A DNA stretch of 43,429 nucleotides from Aeromicrobium sp. (GCA_025965435.1 JAOPWZ010000144.1:1-43429), one strand, 5' to 3'. Positions 7,749-16,274 are shown, numbered from the stretch's first letter. A program made the numbers and translations. Notes: a model not told the origin generated them from the letters alone.

Positions 7749-9527
7749 TCAGATGTCCTCGTCGTCCCACTCGGGCGCGAGATCTCGCGCGATCTGGATG
7801 TCGTCATTGCTGGCGCCGCCGTGGACCATCGGCCACACCATGGCGTCGCGCTCGACGACGAAGTCGATGACGACCGGGCGATCGGTGATCGCCATCGCCT
7901 TCTCGATCGTCGCGTCGAGTTCGGCCTCGCTGTCGCAGCGCAGGCCCACGCACCCGTAGGCGTCCGCGAGCTTGACGAAGTCGGGGATGCGGCGGGCGCC
8001 GATCGACTCCGGGCCGGTGTTGAGGTCGGTGTTGGAGTAACGGCTCTCGTACAGCAGCGTCTGCCACTGGCGGACCATGCCCAGTGAGGAGTTGTTGATG
8101 ACGGCGACCTTGATCGGGATGCCCTCGATCGCGCAGGTCGCCAGCTCCTGGTTGGTCATCTGGAAGCAGCCGTCGCCGTCGATGGCCCAGACGACCGAGC
8201 CGGGCAGGCCGACCTGGGCGCCCATCGCGGCCGGGACGGCGTAGCCCATCGTGCCGGCGCCGCCGGAGTTGAGCCACTGCCGGGGACGTTCGTAGTCGAC
8301 GTAGTGGGCAGCCCACATCTGGTGCTGCCCGACTCCGGCGACGTACGTCGCGTCCGGTCCGGCGATCGCGCTGAGCCGCTCGATCACCGTCTGGGGGGCC
8401 AGGCCGGACTCGGGCTTGTCGTAGCCGACCGGGAACTTGGCCTTGACGCCCAGCATCTGGGACTTCCAGGGGCTGTAGTCGCCCTCGATCCCGTCCTCGT
8501 CGGCCTGCTTGCGCAGCATGCCGATCAGCTCGGAGATGACCTCGCGGCAGTCACCGACGATGGGGACGTCGGCCGTGCGGTTCTTGGAGATCTCGGCGGG
8601 ATCGATGTCGGCGTGGATGATCTTGGCCAGCGGCGCGAACGACGGCAGGTGACCCGTCACGCGGTCGTCGAAGCGGGCGCCGAGCGAGATCAGCAGGTCG
8701 CTGCGCTGCAGTGCGGCGACGGCCGCGACGGTGCCGTGCATGCCCGGCATGCCCAGGTGCAGCTCGTGGGAGTCGGGGAACGCTCCGCGGGCCATCAGCG
8801 TCGTGACGACCGGGATCTGCGTCAGCTCGGCCAGCATCTTGAGCTCCGCGGCCGCATTGGCCTTGATCACGCCACCGCCGACATAGAGCACGGGACGCTC
8901 GGCGGCGGCGATGAGCCGGGCCGCCTCGCGCACCTGCTTGCCGTGCGGCCGCGTGGTCGGACGGTAGCCCGGCAGCGCCAGCTCGCTGGGCCAGTCGAAG
9001 GTCGTCGAGGCCTGCAGCGCGTCCTTGGCGATGTCGACCAGCACCGGGCCGGGACGGCCCGTGCCGGCGATGTGGAACGCCTCCGCGATGATCCGCGGGA
9101 TCTGCTCCGGATCGGTGACCAGGTAGCTGTGCTTCGTGATCGGCATCGTGATGCCGCGGATGTCGGCCTCCTGGAAGCCGTCGGTGCCGATGAGGTGGGT
9201 CGCGACCTGGCCGGTGATGGCGACGATCGGGACCGAGTCCATGTACGCGTCGGCGATCGCCGTGACGAGGTTGGTCGCACCCGGACCGGACGTCGCCATG
9301 CACACGCCGACGCGACCGGTGGCCATCGCGTAGCCCTGGGCGGCGTGCCCGGCGCCCTGCTCGTGGCGGACGAGGACGTGGCGGATCTGCTCGGAGTCGA
9401 AGAGCGGGTCGTACGCGGGGAGGATGGCACCGCCCGGAATGCCGAAGATGGTGTCCACCCCAGCGTGCTCCAGCGCCCGGACGAGGCTCTGCGCCCCGGT
9501 GAGCTGCTCAGCGATCTGCTCTGTCAT
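7749..9527 (-). CDS. ilvB: Acetolactate synthase large (catalytic) subunit
   Basis: A 592-residue ThDP enzyme that condenses pyruvate with pyruvate or 2-oxobutyrate, the first common step of branched-chain amino acid synthesis. N-terminal [14 protein letters not shown] and [20 protein letters not shown] contain the catalytic Glu that activates the cofactor. The central FAD-binding-like domain has [14 protein letters not shown]. The C-terminal ThDP/Mg motif runs from [16 protein letters not shown] to [14 protein letters not shown]. It is the first structural gene after the attenuator. The Shine-Dalgarno is weak (TTAGGT about 10 nt before the ATG). Confidence 0.97.
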   Translation of the reverse strand: MTEQIAEQLTGAQSLVRALEHAGVDTIFGIPGGAILPAYDPLFDSEQIRHVLVRHEQGAGHAAQGYAMATGRVGVCMATSGPGATNLVTAIADAYMDSVPIVAITGQVATHLIGTDGFQEADIRGITMPITKHSYLVTDPEQIPRIIAEAFHIAGTGRPGPVLVDIAKDALQASTTFDWPSELALPGYRPTTRPHGKQVREAARLIAAAERPVLYVGGGVIKANAAAELKMLAELTQIPVVTTLMARGAFPDSHELHLGMPGMHGTVAAVAALQRSDLLISLGARFDDRVTGHLPSFAPLAKIIHADIDPAEISKNRTADVPIVGDCREVISELIGMLRKQADEDGIEGDYSPWKSQMLGVKAKFPVGYDKPESGLAPQTVIERLSAIAGPDATYVAGVGQHQMWAAHYVDYERPRQWLNSGGAGTMGYAVPAAMGAQVGLPGSVVWAIDGDGCFQMTNQELATCAIEGIPIKVAVINNSSLGMVRQWQTLLYESRYSNTDLNTGPESIGARRIPDFVKLADAYGCVGLRCDSEAELDATIEKAMAITDRPVVIDFVVERDAMVWPMVHGGASNDDIQIARDLAPEWDDEDI

Positions 9528-9600
9528 GAGTCTTGGTACCTAACTGTTCGTTTCATCGTAAGCCGGTGCGACCAGCACACCCGGATGTGCTCGGCCGCAT

Positions 9601-9648
9601 AAAAAAATCCCCCGGACCCAGAGCGTTCGCTGGGTGCTGTCGAGGGAG
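9601..9648 (-). terminator. ilvB operon attenuator (leader terminator hairpin with T7)
   Basis: On the minus strand ACCCAG and CTGGGT form a hairpin over CGAACGCT. It is enclosed by an outer pairing of TCCCTCG with the CCGGGGGA that runs straight into seven Ts (9601-9607). It lies between the leader peptide and ilvB, as an attenuator should. A CACCCGG just after the leader peptide stop (about 9658-9664) could pair with CCGGGGG as an antiterminator; this alternative fold is inferred, not computed. Confidence 0.82.
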
Positions 9649-9674
9649 ACGCGGAGCCGGGTGAGGCTGTCGCG

Positions 9675-9707
9675 TCAGTCGTCTACTACGAGGAGGAGCG
9701 CATGCAT
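9675..9707 (-). CDS. ilvBNC leader peptide MHALLLVVDD
   Basis: A ten-codon reading frame, Met-His-Ala-Leu-Leu-Leu-Val-Val-Asp-Asp, ending in TGA at 9675-9677. Three consecutive CTC (Leu) and two GTA (Val) codons directly upstream of the attenuator make it a sensor of leucyl- and valyl-tRNA charging: stalling when Leu or Val is scarce should prevent the terminator from forming. GGAGG lies only one base before this ATG, which is too close for normal initiation. An earlier in-frame ATG (9764-9766) would give a 30-residue leader with the same Leu/Val end, so the exact start is open. Confidence 0.82.
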   Translation of the reverse strand: MHALLLVVDD

Positions 9708-9724
9708 GCCTCCAGCATGGAGGC
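9708..9724 (-). promoter_or_regulatory. Hairpin burying the leader peptide Shine-Dalgarno
   Basis: A perfect 6-bp inverted repeat, GCCTCC (9708-9713) and GGAGGC (9719-9724) with a 5-nt loop, ends exactly at the ATG of the ilvB leader peptide. Because one arm contains GGAGG, the hairpin should affect how often the leader peptide is translated. It may simply be the first helix of the attenuator set. Confidence 0.5.
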
Positions 9725-9824
9725 CCCTCCGGCAGATATCAAGTGCCGAGACGGTTTGTACCACCATGTGGACGCCGAAGGACGCCCATCGACCCGCCGA
9801 TCCGGGGTGCCGGCGGCGAGGTGG

Positions 9825-9830
9825 GATAGT
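9825..9830 (+). promoter_or_regulatory. Possible -10 hexamer (GATAGT) of the lipoprotein gene
   Basis: GATAGT is the best -10-like hexamer ahead of the lipoprotein gene; a start near 9837 would give a leader of about 40 nt ending in the TTAGGGGAA ribosome site. No clear -35. Confidence 0.35.
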
Positions 9831-9878
9831 GGGACCGACCTGCACCACAGAGGCAGGCAACCTACTTAGGGGAATCAC

Positions 9879-10184
9879 ATGAAGAAGACCATGAGCGCGG
9901 CGTTCCTCGTCGCATCACTGGCCCTCACGTCGGCGTGTGGCGGTGGCGACGATCGTCCCACCAAGGATGAGGTCAAGACGGCCATCACGAGCAAGGACAG
10001 CGTGTTCGGGACCGCGATCCCCGAGAAGTCCGCCGACTGCGTCGCCACCGCGCTGGTCGACTCCGACGTCTCGGACAAGACGCTCAACGCCATCGTCGAG
10101 AGCGACGAGGACTACAAGGGCAGCAAGGACGACGAGAAGGCGCTGACCGCCCTCACCGCCGACTTCGCGAAGTGCGTCAAGTAA
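9879..10184 (+). CDS. Small secreted lipoprotein of unknown function
   Basis: A 101-residue precursor with a type II signal peptide: MKKTMSAAFLVASLALTSAC, lipobox LTSAC with Cys20 as the lipidated residue. The mature part is about 80 residues, charged, with GGGDDRPTKDEVKTAI and a pair of cysteines (SADCVATAL and the C-terminal FAKCVK) that could form a disulfide outside the membrane. It is expected on the outer face of the cytoplasmic membrane. Start is supported by TTAGGGGAA 5 nt upstream. It stands alone, divergent from ilvB, and ends in a hairpin shared with the convergent MDMPI-type gene. I do not recognise a family. Confidence 0.82.
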   Translation: MKKTMSAAFLVASLALTSACGGGDDRPTKDEVKTAITSKDSVFGTAIPEKSADCVATALVDSDVSDKTLNAIVESDEDYKGSKDDEKALTALTADFAKCVK

Positions 10185-10204
10185 CAACACCCCCGCACGA
10201 CCTC

Positions 10205-10239
10205 GACGGCCCGGTGGAGCATCGCTCCGCCGGGTCGTC
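10205..10239. terminator. Bidirectional terminator hairpin between convergent genes
   Basis: A fully paired 16-bp stem with two G-T wobbles (arms 10205-10220 and 10224-10239, loop ATC) in the middle of the 72-nt gap between the lipoprotein gene and the convergent MDMPI-type gene. There is no T tract on either side; the stem and location still suggest a shared terminator. Confidence 0.6.
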
Positions 10240-10256
10240 GCCGTTGAGGGCGACCG

Positions 10257-10880
10257 TCAGAGCAGCGGGAGTGCCGGGTCGTCGCTGACCTCGCGACCCG
10301 TTGCCCGGCGGATCCAGTAGAGCCGCTCCCCGGCCGGTGCCGGTGAGCCGGTCACCTCCAGGTAGGCGCCGGCCAGTGCCCCGGCCACGGCGTCGAGCGC
10401 CTGGTCGAGCAGGGGTGGCGCGGCCACGTCCGGCACGGAGCGGGCGAGGTCGTCACCGTGCACGACAAGCTCGATCAGCCGCGTGAGCACGAAGTCGTCC
10501 AGGCCGATCGGTCCGAGCGGGCCCCGCACGACGTCGGCGCTCAACGCGTCGAGCGCCCGCAGACCGAGCCGTGCACAGTTGTCGATGCCCCCCAGCAGGT
10601 CGCGCTCGAACGACCTGGCCAGCTGGGTCGTGCCGTTGGCGATCTCCTGAGCGGACGCCCCGTAGCCCGCCAGGTACGTCCGCAGCGTCTGAGGCTCCGC
10701 GGCCCGCTCGGGACCGAGCACCGTCAGGTCGAGCAACGACCGCCCGATGTGTGTCACGAGCTCGTGGACGTTCCACGCCTCCAGGACGCTCTGCTCCCGG
10801 CGGTGGTCGAGCAGGCCGGAGTGCTCGATCCACGTCCGCAGCTCCGTCCACTGCTCGCGGAGCAGCTCACGACGGGTCAC
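10257..10880 (-). CDS. MDMPI_N/DinB-like mycothiol-dependent enzyme (maleylpyruvate isomerase family)
   Basis: About 207 residues with the layout of the actinobacterial MDMPI_N / TIGR03083 group. An N-terminal helix is followed by WNVHELVTHIGRSLLDL (first metal His, in W-x-x-x-x-L-x-x-H form), and the C-terminal motif LIELVVHGDDLARSV supplies the second metal-binding His and the HG-D-D-L-A signature. Members use a divalent metal and often mycothiol as cofactor; the substrate here is unknown. I place the start at GTG 10878-10880, which overlaps the stop of the upstream SDR gene (GTGA); an adjacent GTG at 10881-10883 is equally possible. Neither has a good ribosome site, which fits coupling to the SDR. 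Confidence 0.75.
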   Translation of the reverse strand: MTRRELLREQWTELRTWIEHSGLLDHRREQSVLEAWNVHELVTHIGRSLLDLTVLGPERAAEPQTLRTYLAGYGASAQEIANGTTQLARSFERDLLGGIDNCARLGLRALDALSADVVRGPLGPIGLDDFVLTRLIELVVHGDDLARSVPDVAAPPLLDQALDAVAGALAGAYLEVTGSPAPAGERLYWIRRATGREVSDDPALPLL

Positions 10881-12319
10881 CACGGGGATGCGACGTAGTC
10901 CTTGAGGAAGACGCCGTGGACGTCCTCCCCCGCCTCACCGCGGACGATCGGGTCGTACACGCGGGCCGCGCCGTCGACCAGGTCGAGCGGCGCCTTGAAG
11001 CCCTCTTCGGCGAGGCGCACCTTCGTGGGGTGCGGACGCTCGTCGGTGATCCAGCCGGTGTCGACGGCGGTCATCAAGATGCCGTCCTCGGCCAGCATCT
11101 CCCCCGCGCTCGTCCGCGTCAGCATGTTGAGGGCGGCCTTGGCCATGTTGGTGTGCGGGTGTCCCGGCCCCTTGTAGCGCCGGCTGAACTGGCCCTCCAT
11201 CGCCGACACGTTGACGACATAGGTGCGCCGACCCTCCGCGGCCGCCATCGACGGGCGCAGGCGGCTCACCAGGATGAAGGGTGCGGTCGTGTTGCACAGC
11301 TGGACCTCGAGCAGCTCGAGGGCGTCGACCTCGTGCACCCGTTGCGTCCAGCTGTTGATGTCGACGGTGTCGGGCACCAGCCCTCCGGCGTCGATGCGCG
11401 ACAGGTCCGCGGAGCCCGCGCTGAGGGCCAGGCTGGTCAGCTCCTCGGCGGTGTGGGCGTCACCGGCGAGCACGGGATGAGCAGCGACCGAGCCGACCAG
11501 CGCCGCAGGGTGTGCGTCGCTCGTGTGGCCGAACGTCAGCAGCTCGGGCAGCGGGCCGTCGGGCAGCGGAGCGTTCTCGGCCTCCGCGAGCGGTGCGTAC
11601 GCACCGGGTGTCCGCCGGACGGTCTGCGCCGCGTTGTTGATGAGGATGTCGAGCGGGCCCTGCTCGGCCACCGAGTCGGCCAGGCCGACGACCTGCGCGG
11701 GGTCGCGCAGGTCGATGCCGACGATCCGCAGCCGGTGGATCCAGTCGGCACTGTCGGGCATCGCGGTGAAGCGGCGGACCGCATCGTGCGGGAAGCGGGT
11801 CGTGATCGTGGTGTGCGCGCCGTCGCGCAGCAGGCGAAGGGCGATGTACATGCCGATCTTGGCGCGGCCGCCGGTCAGCAGCGCCCGCTTGCCGGTGAGA
11901 TCGGTGCGGGCATCGCGCCGGGAGCGGTTGAGCGCGGCGCAGTCGGGGCAGAGCTGGTGGTAGAACGCGTCGACCACGGTGTACTTCTGCTTGCAGATGT
12001 AGCAGGGGCGCGCCACGATCAGCGTCCCCGCGGTCGCACCAGCGGCATTCGACACCAGCGGGATGCCCTCGGTCTCGTCGTCGATGCGGGTCGGCGAGCC
12101 GGTGGCGGTGGTGGCGACGACGGCGCGGTCGGCGGCAGCGACCTCGGCCCGCTTGGCGAGCCGGCGCTGCTTCTTGACGTCCTTGTAGAACTTGCCGCAG
12201 GCATGGCGCAGGGCCACGTACGCCTCGTCCTCGTCCTCGAGGTACTGCGCCTGCCCGAGCACCTTCAGGGCGATCGCCAGCTCGTGCTCGTCGAAGCCTG
12301 GATCGCTGAGGGAAGACAT
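10877..12319 (-). CDS. SDR-fold protein with an N-terminal zinc knuckle and altered active site
   Basis: A 480-residue protein, about twice the usual SDR length. Residues 1-100 are helical and charged. A four-cysteine knuckle follows: RPCYICKQKY and HQLCPDCAALN (Cys106, 109, 124, 127), probably binding zinc. The Rossmann part begins at RALLTGGRAKIG (145-156), then ILINNAAQT (226-233) and VVNVSAMEGQF with Ser372. Where SDRs have YxxxK the sequence is HTNMAKAALN: Lys394 is kept but the Tyr position is Thr390. A nearby Tyr382 cannot take its place by spacing. The start at 12319 has GGGGAG 9 nt upstream. It overlaps the MDMPI-type gene by 4 bp. NAD(P) binding is likely; classical SDR catalysis is doubtful. 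Confidence 0.78.
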   Translation of the reverse strand: MSSLSDPGFDEHELAIALKVLGQAQYLEDEDEAYVALRHACGKFYKDVKKQRRLAKRAEVAAADRAVVATTATGSPTRIDDETEGIPLVSNAAGATAGTLIVARPCYICKQKYTVVDAFYHQLCPDCAALNRSRRDARTDLTGKRALLTGGRAKIGMYIALRLLRDGAHTTITTRFPHDAVRRFTAMPDSADWIHRLRIVGIDLRDPAQVVGLADSVAEQGPLDILINNAAQTVRRTPGAYAPLAEAENAPLPDGPLPELLTFGHTSDAHPAALVGSVAAHPVLAGDAHTAEELTSLALSAGSADLSRIDAGGLVPDTVDINSWTQRVHEVDALELLEVQLCNTTAPFILVSRLRPSMAAAEGRRTYVVNVSAMEGQFSRRYKGPGHPHTNMAKAALNMLTRTSAGEMLAEDGILMTAVDTGWITDERPHPTKVRLAEEGFKAPLDLVDGAARVYDPIVRGEAGEDVHGVFLKDYVASPW

Positions 12320-12378
12320 GCGCCCATTCTCCCCGACCGGCCATGACGGGATCCTCGCGGGCCTTGCGGGCTGGACGG

Positions 12379-13050
12379 TCAGCGCCGCCAGCGCGTCGAT
12401 CTCCGCCCGCGGTGGATCACGTGGGCGTCACCGAGCGCGGCCCGCACCTCCTGGGGCACCTCGTCCAGCGCCACGACGTTGACGGCCGGCAGGCCCAGCG
12501 CGACAGGACTCGCGGCAGACGCCAATGCCGCGTCGAGCGCCGCTGTCACGGCGGACGCCTCGCTGCCCGGCGCCGGGACGTACGCCAGGCAGCCCAGCGA
12601 GGGGCTGTCGTCGACGGTGTAGGTGAACGCGCGCAGCTCCTGCACCCCGTGCCTCGTCGCGGCCTGGACGAGAGCGTGGCGCAGACCCTGCGGCATGGCG
12701 TCCCAGTCGCCGAGCCGAACCTGCGAGTCGGGCGGGAACGGCACGAGGTAGCGCTTGAGCTGGGCGACGTAGGACGACGTCGCCGTCATGCCCGACGTCG
12801 TCTCCGGGTCGACGACCACACCGATGCCGGCGGGGAGCAGCCGGAGCAGGTCGCGGACCTTGATCTGCTTGAGCTCCCACGACTCGACGTGGAGCGCCTC
12901 GGTGGCGATGTCCTCGCTGGTCCACACCGCCACCATCTGCTGGCCGGGCGCCGGCTCGCTGCCGGAGAAGACGCCCGTCGTCCGGTCGACGCCGATCAGC
13001 ACGCGGGCGAAGAGGAAGTCCCACTTCGTCGCGAACACCGGATCGGTCAC
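12379..13050 (-). CDS. SseB-like protein
   Basis: A 223-residue soluble protein. The N-terminal half (VLIGVDRTTGVFSG, QMVAVWTSEDIATEAL, LLRLLPAGIGVVVDPETT) resembles the SseB N-terminal domain, in which a short barrel precedes LL..LP.G.gvvvNP; the second half (AFTYTVDDSPSLGCLAYVPA and the run of Ala) resembles the SseB C-terminal domain. SseB was named for serine sensitivity in E. coli; its biochemistry is unknown. The GTG at 13048-13050 is only 8 nt after the ilvD stop and no closer ATG fits, so the two are probably co-transcribed. A link to amino acid metabolism through ilvD is suggestive only. Confidence 0.65.
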   Translation of the reverse strand: MTDPVFATKWDFLFARVLIGVDRTTGVFSGSEPAPGQQMVAVWTSEDIATEALHVESWELKQIKVRDLLRLLPAGIGVVVDPETTSGMTATSSYVAQLKRYLVPFPPDSQVRLGDWDAMPQGLRHALVQAATRHGVQELRAFTYTVDDSPSLGCLAYVPAPGSEASAVTAALDAALASAASPVALGLPAVNVVALDEVPQEVRAALGDAHVIHRGRRSTRWRR

Positions 13051-13058
13051 GATGCGAC

Positions 13059-14744
13059 CTAGCCGGTGATGGCGCCGTGCGCCGCCGAGCTGACCAGCTT
13101 GCGGTACTTCGCGAGCACGCCCGTCGTGTACTTGGGCGGCAGCGGCTCCCAGCCCACCTTGCGGGCCTCGAGCTCGTCGGCGTCGATCTCGACCTCGAGC
13201 AGCTTGTTGGCGACATCGAGGGTGATGGGGTCGCCGTCCTTGACGAACGCGATCGGTCCGCCGTCGACGGCCTCGGGAGCGACGTGACCGACGCACAGGC
13301 CCGTCGTGCCACCCGAGAACCGCCCGTCGGTCAGCAGCAGGACGTCCTTGCCGAGCCCGGCACCCTTGATCGCGCCGGTGATGGCGAGCATCTCGCGCAT
13401 GCCCGGTCCCCCCTTCGGGCCCTCGTAACGGATGACGACCACGTCGCCCGCCACGATCGTGCCGGCCTCGAGCGCATCCATGGCCTTGCGCTCGCCGTCG
13501 AAGACCCGGGCGGTGCCGGCGAAGACGTCGGAGTCGAAGCCGGCGCTCTTGACGACCGCCCCCTCGGGTGCCAGCGAGCCGTGCAGGATCGTCAGACCGC
13601 CGGTCTTGTGGATCGGCTTGTCGAGCGGCCGGATGACGTCGCCGTCGAGCTTGAGCTCGATGTGAGCGAGGTTCTCGGCCATCGTCTTGCCCGTGACGGT
13701 CAGGCAGTCGCCGTGCATGAGGCCGGCGTCGAGCAGCGCCTTCATGATGACCGGGATGCCGCCGACCTTGTCGACGTCGTTCATGACGTAACGACCGAAG
13801 GGCTTGAGGTCGCCCAGGTGCGGGACCTTGTCGCCGATGCGGCTGAAGTCGGCGAGGGTCAGGTCGACCTCGGCCTCGCGGGCGATCGCCAGCAGGTGCA
13901 GCACGGCGTTGGTCGATCCGCCCAGCGCCATGACGACCGTGATCGCGTTCTCGAAGGCTTCCTTGGTCAGGATCTGCCGGGCGGTGATGCCTTTGCGGAG
14001 CAGCTCGACGACGGCTTCGCCCGAGGCGATGGCGTAGTCGTCGCGGCGGCTGTCGATGGCCGGCGGGGCCGACGATCCCGGCAGGCTCATGCCGAGCGCC
14101 TCGGCGGCCGACGCCATCGTGTTGGCCGTGTACATGCCGCCACAGGCTCCCTCGCCGGGGCAGATCGCGCGTTCGATCTTGTCGACCTGCTCCCGCGACA
14201 TGCGTCCTGCGAGGCACGCGCCGACGGCCTCGAAGGCGTCGATGATCGTGACGTCCTTGCCGTCGACGTTGCCGGGCATGATCGAGCCGGCGTAGACGAA
14301 GACGCTGGCCAGGTCGAGGCGTGCCGCAGCCATCAGCATGCCGGGCAGGCTCTTGTCGCAGCCGGCGAGCAGCACCGAGCCGTCGAGGCGCTCCGCCATC
14401 ATGACGGTCTCGACGGAGTCGGCGATGACCTCGCGGCTGACGAGCGAGAAGTGCATGCCCTCGTGTCCCATCGAGATGCCGTCGGACACCGAGATCGTCC
14501 CGAACTCCAGCGGATACCCGCCACCGGCGTGCACGCCTTCCTTGGCCCGCTTCGCGAGCCGGTCGAGGGACAGGTTGCAGGGGGTGATCTCGTTCCAGCT
14601 CGAGGCGACGCCGATCTGCGGCTTGACCCAGTCGTCGTCGCCCATGCCGACAGCACGCAGCATGCCTCGTGACGCGGTGGCCTCCAGGCCATCGGTGACG
14701 GTGCGGCTGCGCGGCTTGATGTCGATCTCGTTCTCGGGGGGCAT
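13059..14744 (-). CDS. ilvD: Dihydroxy-acid dehydratase
   Basis: A 561-residue IlvD/Edd-family iron-sulfur enzyme that dehydrates 2,3-dihydroxy acids to 2-oxo acids, the third common step of branched-chain amino acid synthesis. Cluster and active-site motifs in order: [29 protein letters not shown] and [16 protein letters not shown] (the three cluster cysteines), then the barrel-like C-terminal domain with [12 protein letters not shown] and [23 protein letters not shown] at 14744 has GGGGG just upstream. It lies 8 nt ahead of the SseB-like gene and 54 nt behind the DUF3307-like gene, apart from ilvBNC. No leader peptide or attenuator is seen upstream. Confidence 0.97.
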   Translation of the reverse strand: MPPENEIDIKPRSRTVTDGLEATASRGMLRAVGMGDDDWVKPQIGVASSWNEITPCNLSLDRLAKRAKEGVHAGGGYPLEFGTISVSDGISMGHEGMHFSLVSREVIADSVETVMMAERLDGSVLLAGCDKSLPGMLMAAARLDLASVFVYAGSIMPGNVDGKDVTIIDAFEAVGACLAGRMSREQVDKIERAICPGEGACGGMYTANTMASAAEALGMSLPGSSAPPAIDSRRDDYAIASGEAVVELLRKGITARQILTKEAFENAITVVMALGGSTNAVLHLLAIAREAEVDLTLADFSRIGDKVPHLGDLKPFGRYVMNDVDKVGGIPVIMKALLDAGLMHGDCLTVTGKTMAENLAHIELKLDGDVIRPLDKPIHKTGGLTILHGSLAPEGAVVKSAGFDSDVFAGTARVFDGERKAMDALEAGTIVAGDVVVIRYEGPKGGPGMREMLAITGAIKGAGLGKDVLLLTDGRFSGGTTGLCVGHVAPEAVDGGPIAFVKDGDPITLDVANKLLEVEIDADELEARKVGWEPLPPKYTTGVLAKYRKLVSSAAHGAITG

Positions 14745-14798
14745 GCCCCCAACATTACGACTGGCGCTCGGTCACGCGGCGGGCCGGTCAGTCTGCGG

Positions 14799-15533
14799 TC
14801 AGCGGTACTGGATGACGACCACCGCGGACGCCAAGGCGATCGCCCAGCTCACGAAGCTGCCGACCAGCACGTACTCGGCCTCGTTCGACTGGTCCTCCGA
14901 GGCGCGGGAGATCTCCGGGAAGCGGAGAATCCCCTTCGCGGCGATGACCGCGGCGACGGCCGTGAACTGTCCTGACAGGGCGGCCCCGAAGATGAAGAAC
15001 CGTTCGAGCGGACCCAGGAGCCGGCCGCCCTTCAGCTCGGCCTCCACCTTCTTGAGTGCCGGCCCCGGCCCGAGGACCAGGCGCACGATCAGGTTGGCGG
15101 TGAGTCCGAGGAACAGCAGCACCGCCACGAACAGCAGCACCTGCGCCGGCTCCGCATCGCGCACCGCAGCGATCTCGGCGTGCTCCTGCCACCGGGCGAG
15201 CTGGCCGGCCGGCGGCGGGTAGTCGAGCAGCGGCCCGGCCACGATCGCCCCGCCCAGCACGGCGCCGACGAAGGTCAGCGCCGAGACCCGCCGGGCCGAC
15301 GACCTCGACACGTCCGTGAGCCAGGCCCAGCCCGCGGCGACGACCAGCGCCAGCACCCCGACGTCGATGGCGCGGCCCCCGAGCCCCGACAGGGCCGCGA
15401 GGCACCCGCACGCGACGGCCGCCAGCGCGGGCTCGAGCAGCGGGAGGGTGCGGCCGCCGGGGCGAGGGAGCTGGAGCGTCCTGAGCAGGTCGGTCAGGCT
15501 CATGGCGATCAGCACGAAGCTGAGCGCGATCAC
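14799..15533 (-). CDS. Multi-pass membrane protein, DUF3307-like, partner of SatD
   Basis: A 244-residue integral membrane protein with about six or seven hydrophobic segments (near residues 1-15, 31-50, 55-73, 84-103, 130-152, 178-197, 220-241). Its C-terminal part, PLERFFIFGAALSGQ, AAKGILRFPEIS and EYVLVGSFVSW, resembles the DUF3307 pattern (LER...AAKsi-RF...AEY-liG...S). Genes of this type often follow SatD genes. It starts at GTG 15531-15533, overlapping the SatD stop (GTGA), so the two are coupled and probably function together at the membrane. Function is unknown; the family resemblance is from memory of the motif. Confidence 0.68.
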   Translation of the reverse strand: MIALSFVLIAMSLTDLLRTLQLPRPGGRTLPLLEPALAAVACGCLAALSGLGGRAIDVGVLALVVAAGWAWLTDVSRSSARRVSALTFVGAVLGGAIVAGPLLDYPPPAGQLARWQEHAEIAAVRDAEPAQVLLFVAVLLFLGLTANLIVRLVLGPGPALKKVEAELKGGRLLGPLERFFIFGAALSGQFTAVAAVIAAKGILRFPEISRASEDQSNEAEYVLVGSFVSWAIALASAVVVIQYR

Positions 15534-16213
15534 GACTCGTCACCTCGGCGGAGCAGGGCCAGCGCGTCAGCCACCACCGAGCCGCCGCTGGTTCTCAGCG
15601 CAGAGGACACCGACCCCTGCCGGATGCCCTCGAGCTCGGCGATCTCCTGTTGCGTGTGACCCTGCAGGGTCAGCCGCAGGATGCGCCGGGGTCGAGGCTT
15701 CATCTGCCCGACCAGGTGCGACCTGAGCTCCAGGTAGCCGTTGACCAGTCGCTCGTAGTCGTCCCGCGCAGGTCCCTCCTGCCAGCCGGGGACATCCGGG
15801 GCGATGGTCAGCCAGGCGCGCGCGTCGCCTGCCTTGGCGGTCTCCCGCCGCTTGGCCGTCGTGATGGCGTCACGGGCCGACCACCACGCGCTGCCGTCCT
15901 GCGTCAACCCGTACTCCGTGCGACCGATGATCCTGATCTCACCGAAGCCGAGGCCGAATCGGCACCGCAGCGGCGGTTCGAGGAACAGCTCGACCAGGCA
16001 CGTCGCCCTCAGGGCCTCGGCCACGGTGCCGTAGACGGCCTGGAACTCATCGCCGATCGTCGGCTCGAGAGGCTGGATCGACCGGGTCTGGGCGTTGACC
16101 TCGTCGAGGGCGGCGATCAGCTGCTGCTGGGCCAGAGCGCGGTCCGGCGCCAGCCGCGAGTCGGCCAGGTCACCGATGACGGCGACTCCCGATGTGGCGC
16201 TGTTATCGACCAT
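15530..16213 (-). CDS. SatD family protein with C-terminal helix-turn-helix
   Basis: A 227-residue protein beginning with GVAVIGDLADSRLAPDRAL, the GD-x-x-(D/G)SR start typical of SatD proteins, then PTIGDEFQAVY (acidic DEFQ motif), RCRFGLGFGEIRI and SAWWSARDAI. The last 45 residues, RRILRLTLQGHTQQEIAELEGIRQGSVSSALR (residues about 180-211), read as a sigma-region-4-like helix-turn-helix. It may therefore bind DNA and control its own operon. The frame is open further upstream, but that would cross the promoter region shared with the divergent ATP-grasp gene, so I choose the ATG at 16213. SatD and its membrane partner were first named in streptococcal acid tolerance; the mechanism is not known. 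Confidence 0.72.
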   Translation of the reverse strand: MVDNSATSGVAVIGDLADSRLAPDRALAQQQLIAALDEVNAQTRSIQPLEPTIGDEFQAVYGTVAEALRATCLVELFLEPPLRCRFGLGFGEIRIIGRTEYGLTQDGSAWWSARDAITTAKRRETAKAGDARAWLTIAPDVPGWQEGPARDDYERLVNGYLELRSHLVGQMKPRPRRILRLTLQGHTQQEIAELEGIRQGSVSSALRTSGGSVVADALALLRRGDES

Positions 16214-16274
16214 GAATGAGTATCCCCAGAATATCGGTAAATAGTCAATATCGGCGCAGTATAGATTCAGGGTC
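16214..16274. promoter_or_regulatory. Divergent promoter region with a direct repeat, SatD / ATP-grasp
   Basis: This 61-nt gap is AT-rich for the genome. It has two copies of AATATCGG (16230-16237 and 16247-16254), 17 bp apart. For the plus-strand gene TAGATT (16262-16267) is a -10 with 7 nt to the ATG. For satD, GATACT (16219-16224) or TATTCT (16228-16233) on the minus strand could serve. The direct repeat overlaps both promoters and could be an operator, possibly for the HTH of the SatD protein itself. Confidence 0.5.

Larger units (their letters stand above)
9528..9878. other. Intergenic region between ilvB and the divergent lipoprotein gene
   Basis: This 351-nt gap has no protein gene apart from the ilvB leader peptide. 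From ilvB outward it holds a small perfect hairpin (AGCACA 9574-9579 with TGTGCT 9586-9591), the ilvB attenuator (9601-9648), the leader peptide (9675-9707), a hairpin directly ahead of it (9708-9724), and then about 100 nt that must contain the divergent promoters. A weak minus-strand -10 (TGATAT near 9737-9742) could start the ilv leader about 25 nt before the leader peptide. Confidence 0.7.

Noticed and set aside
12379-14217. A 612-codon minus-strand frame that joins the SseB-like gene to upstream sequence
   Set aside because: The upstream 390 codons are ilvD read in another frame; only the part from 13050 has family resemblance.
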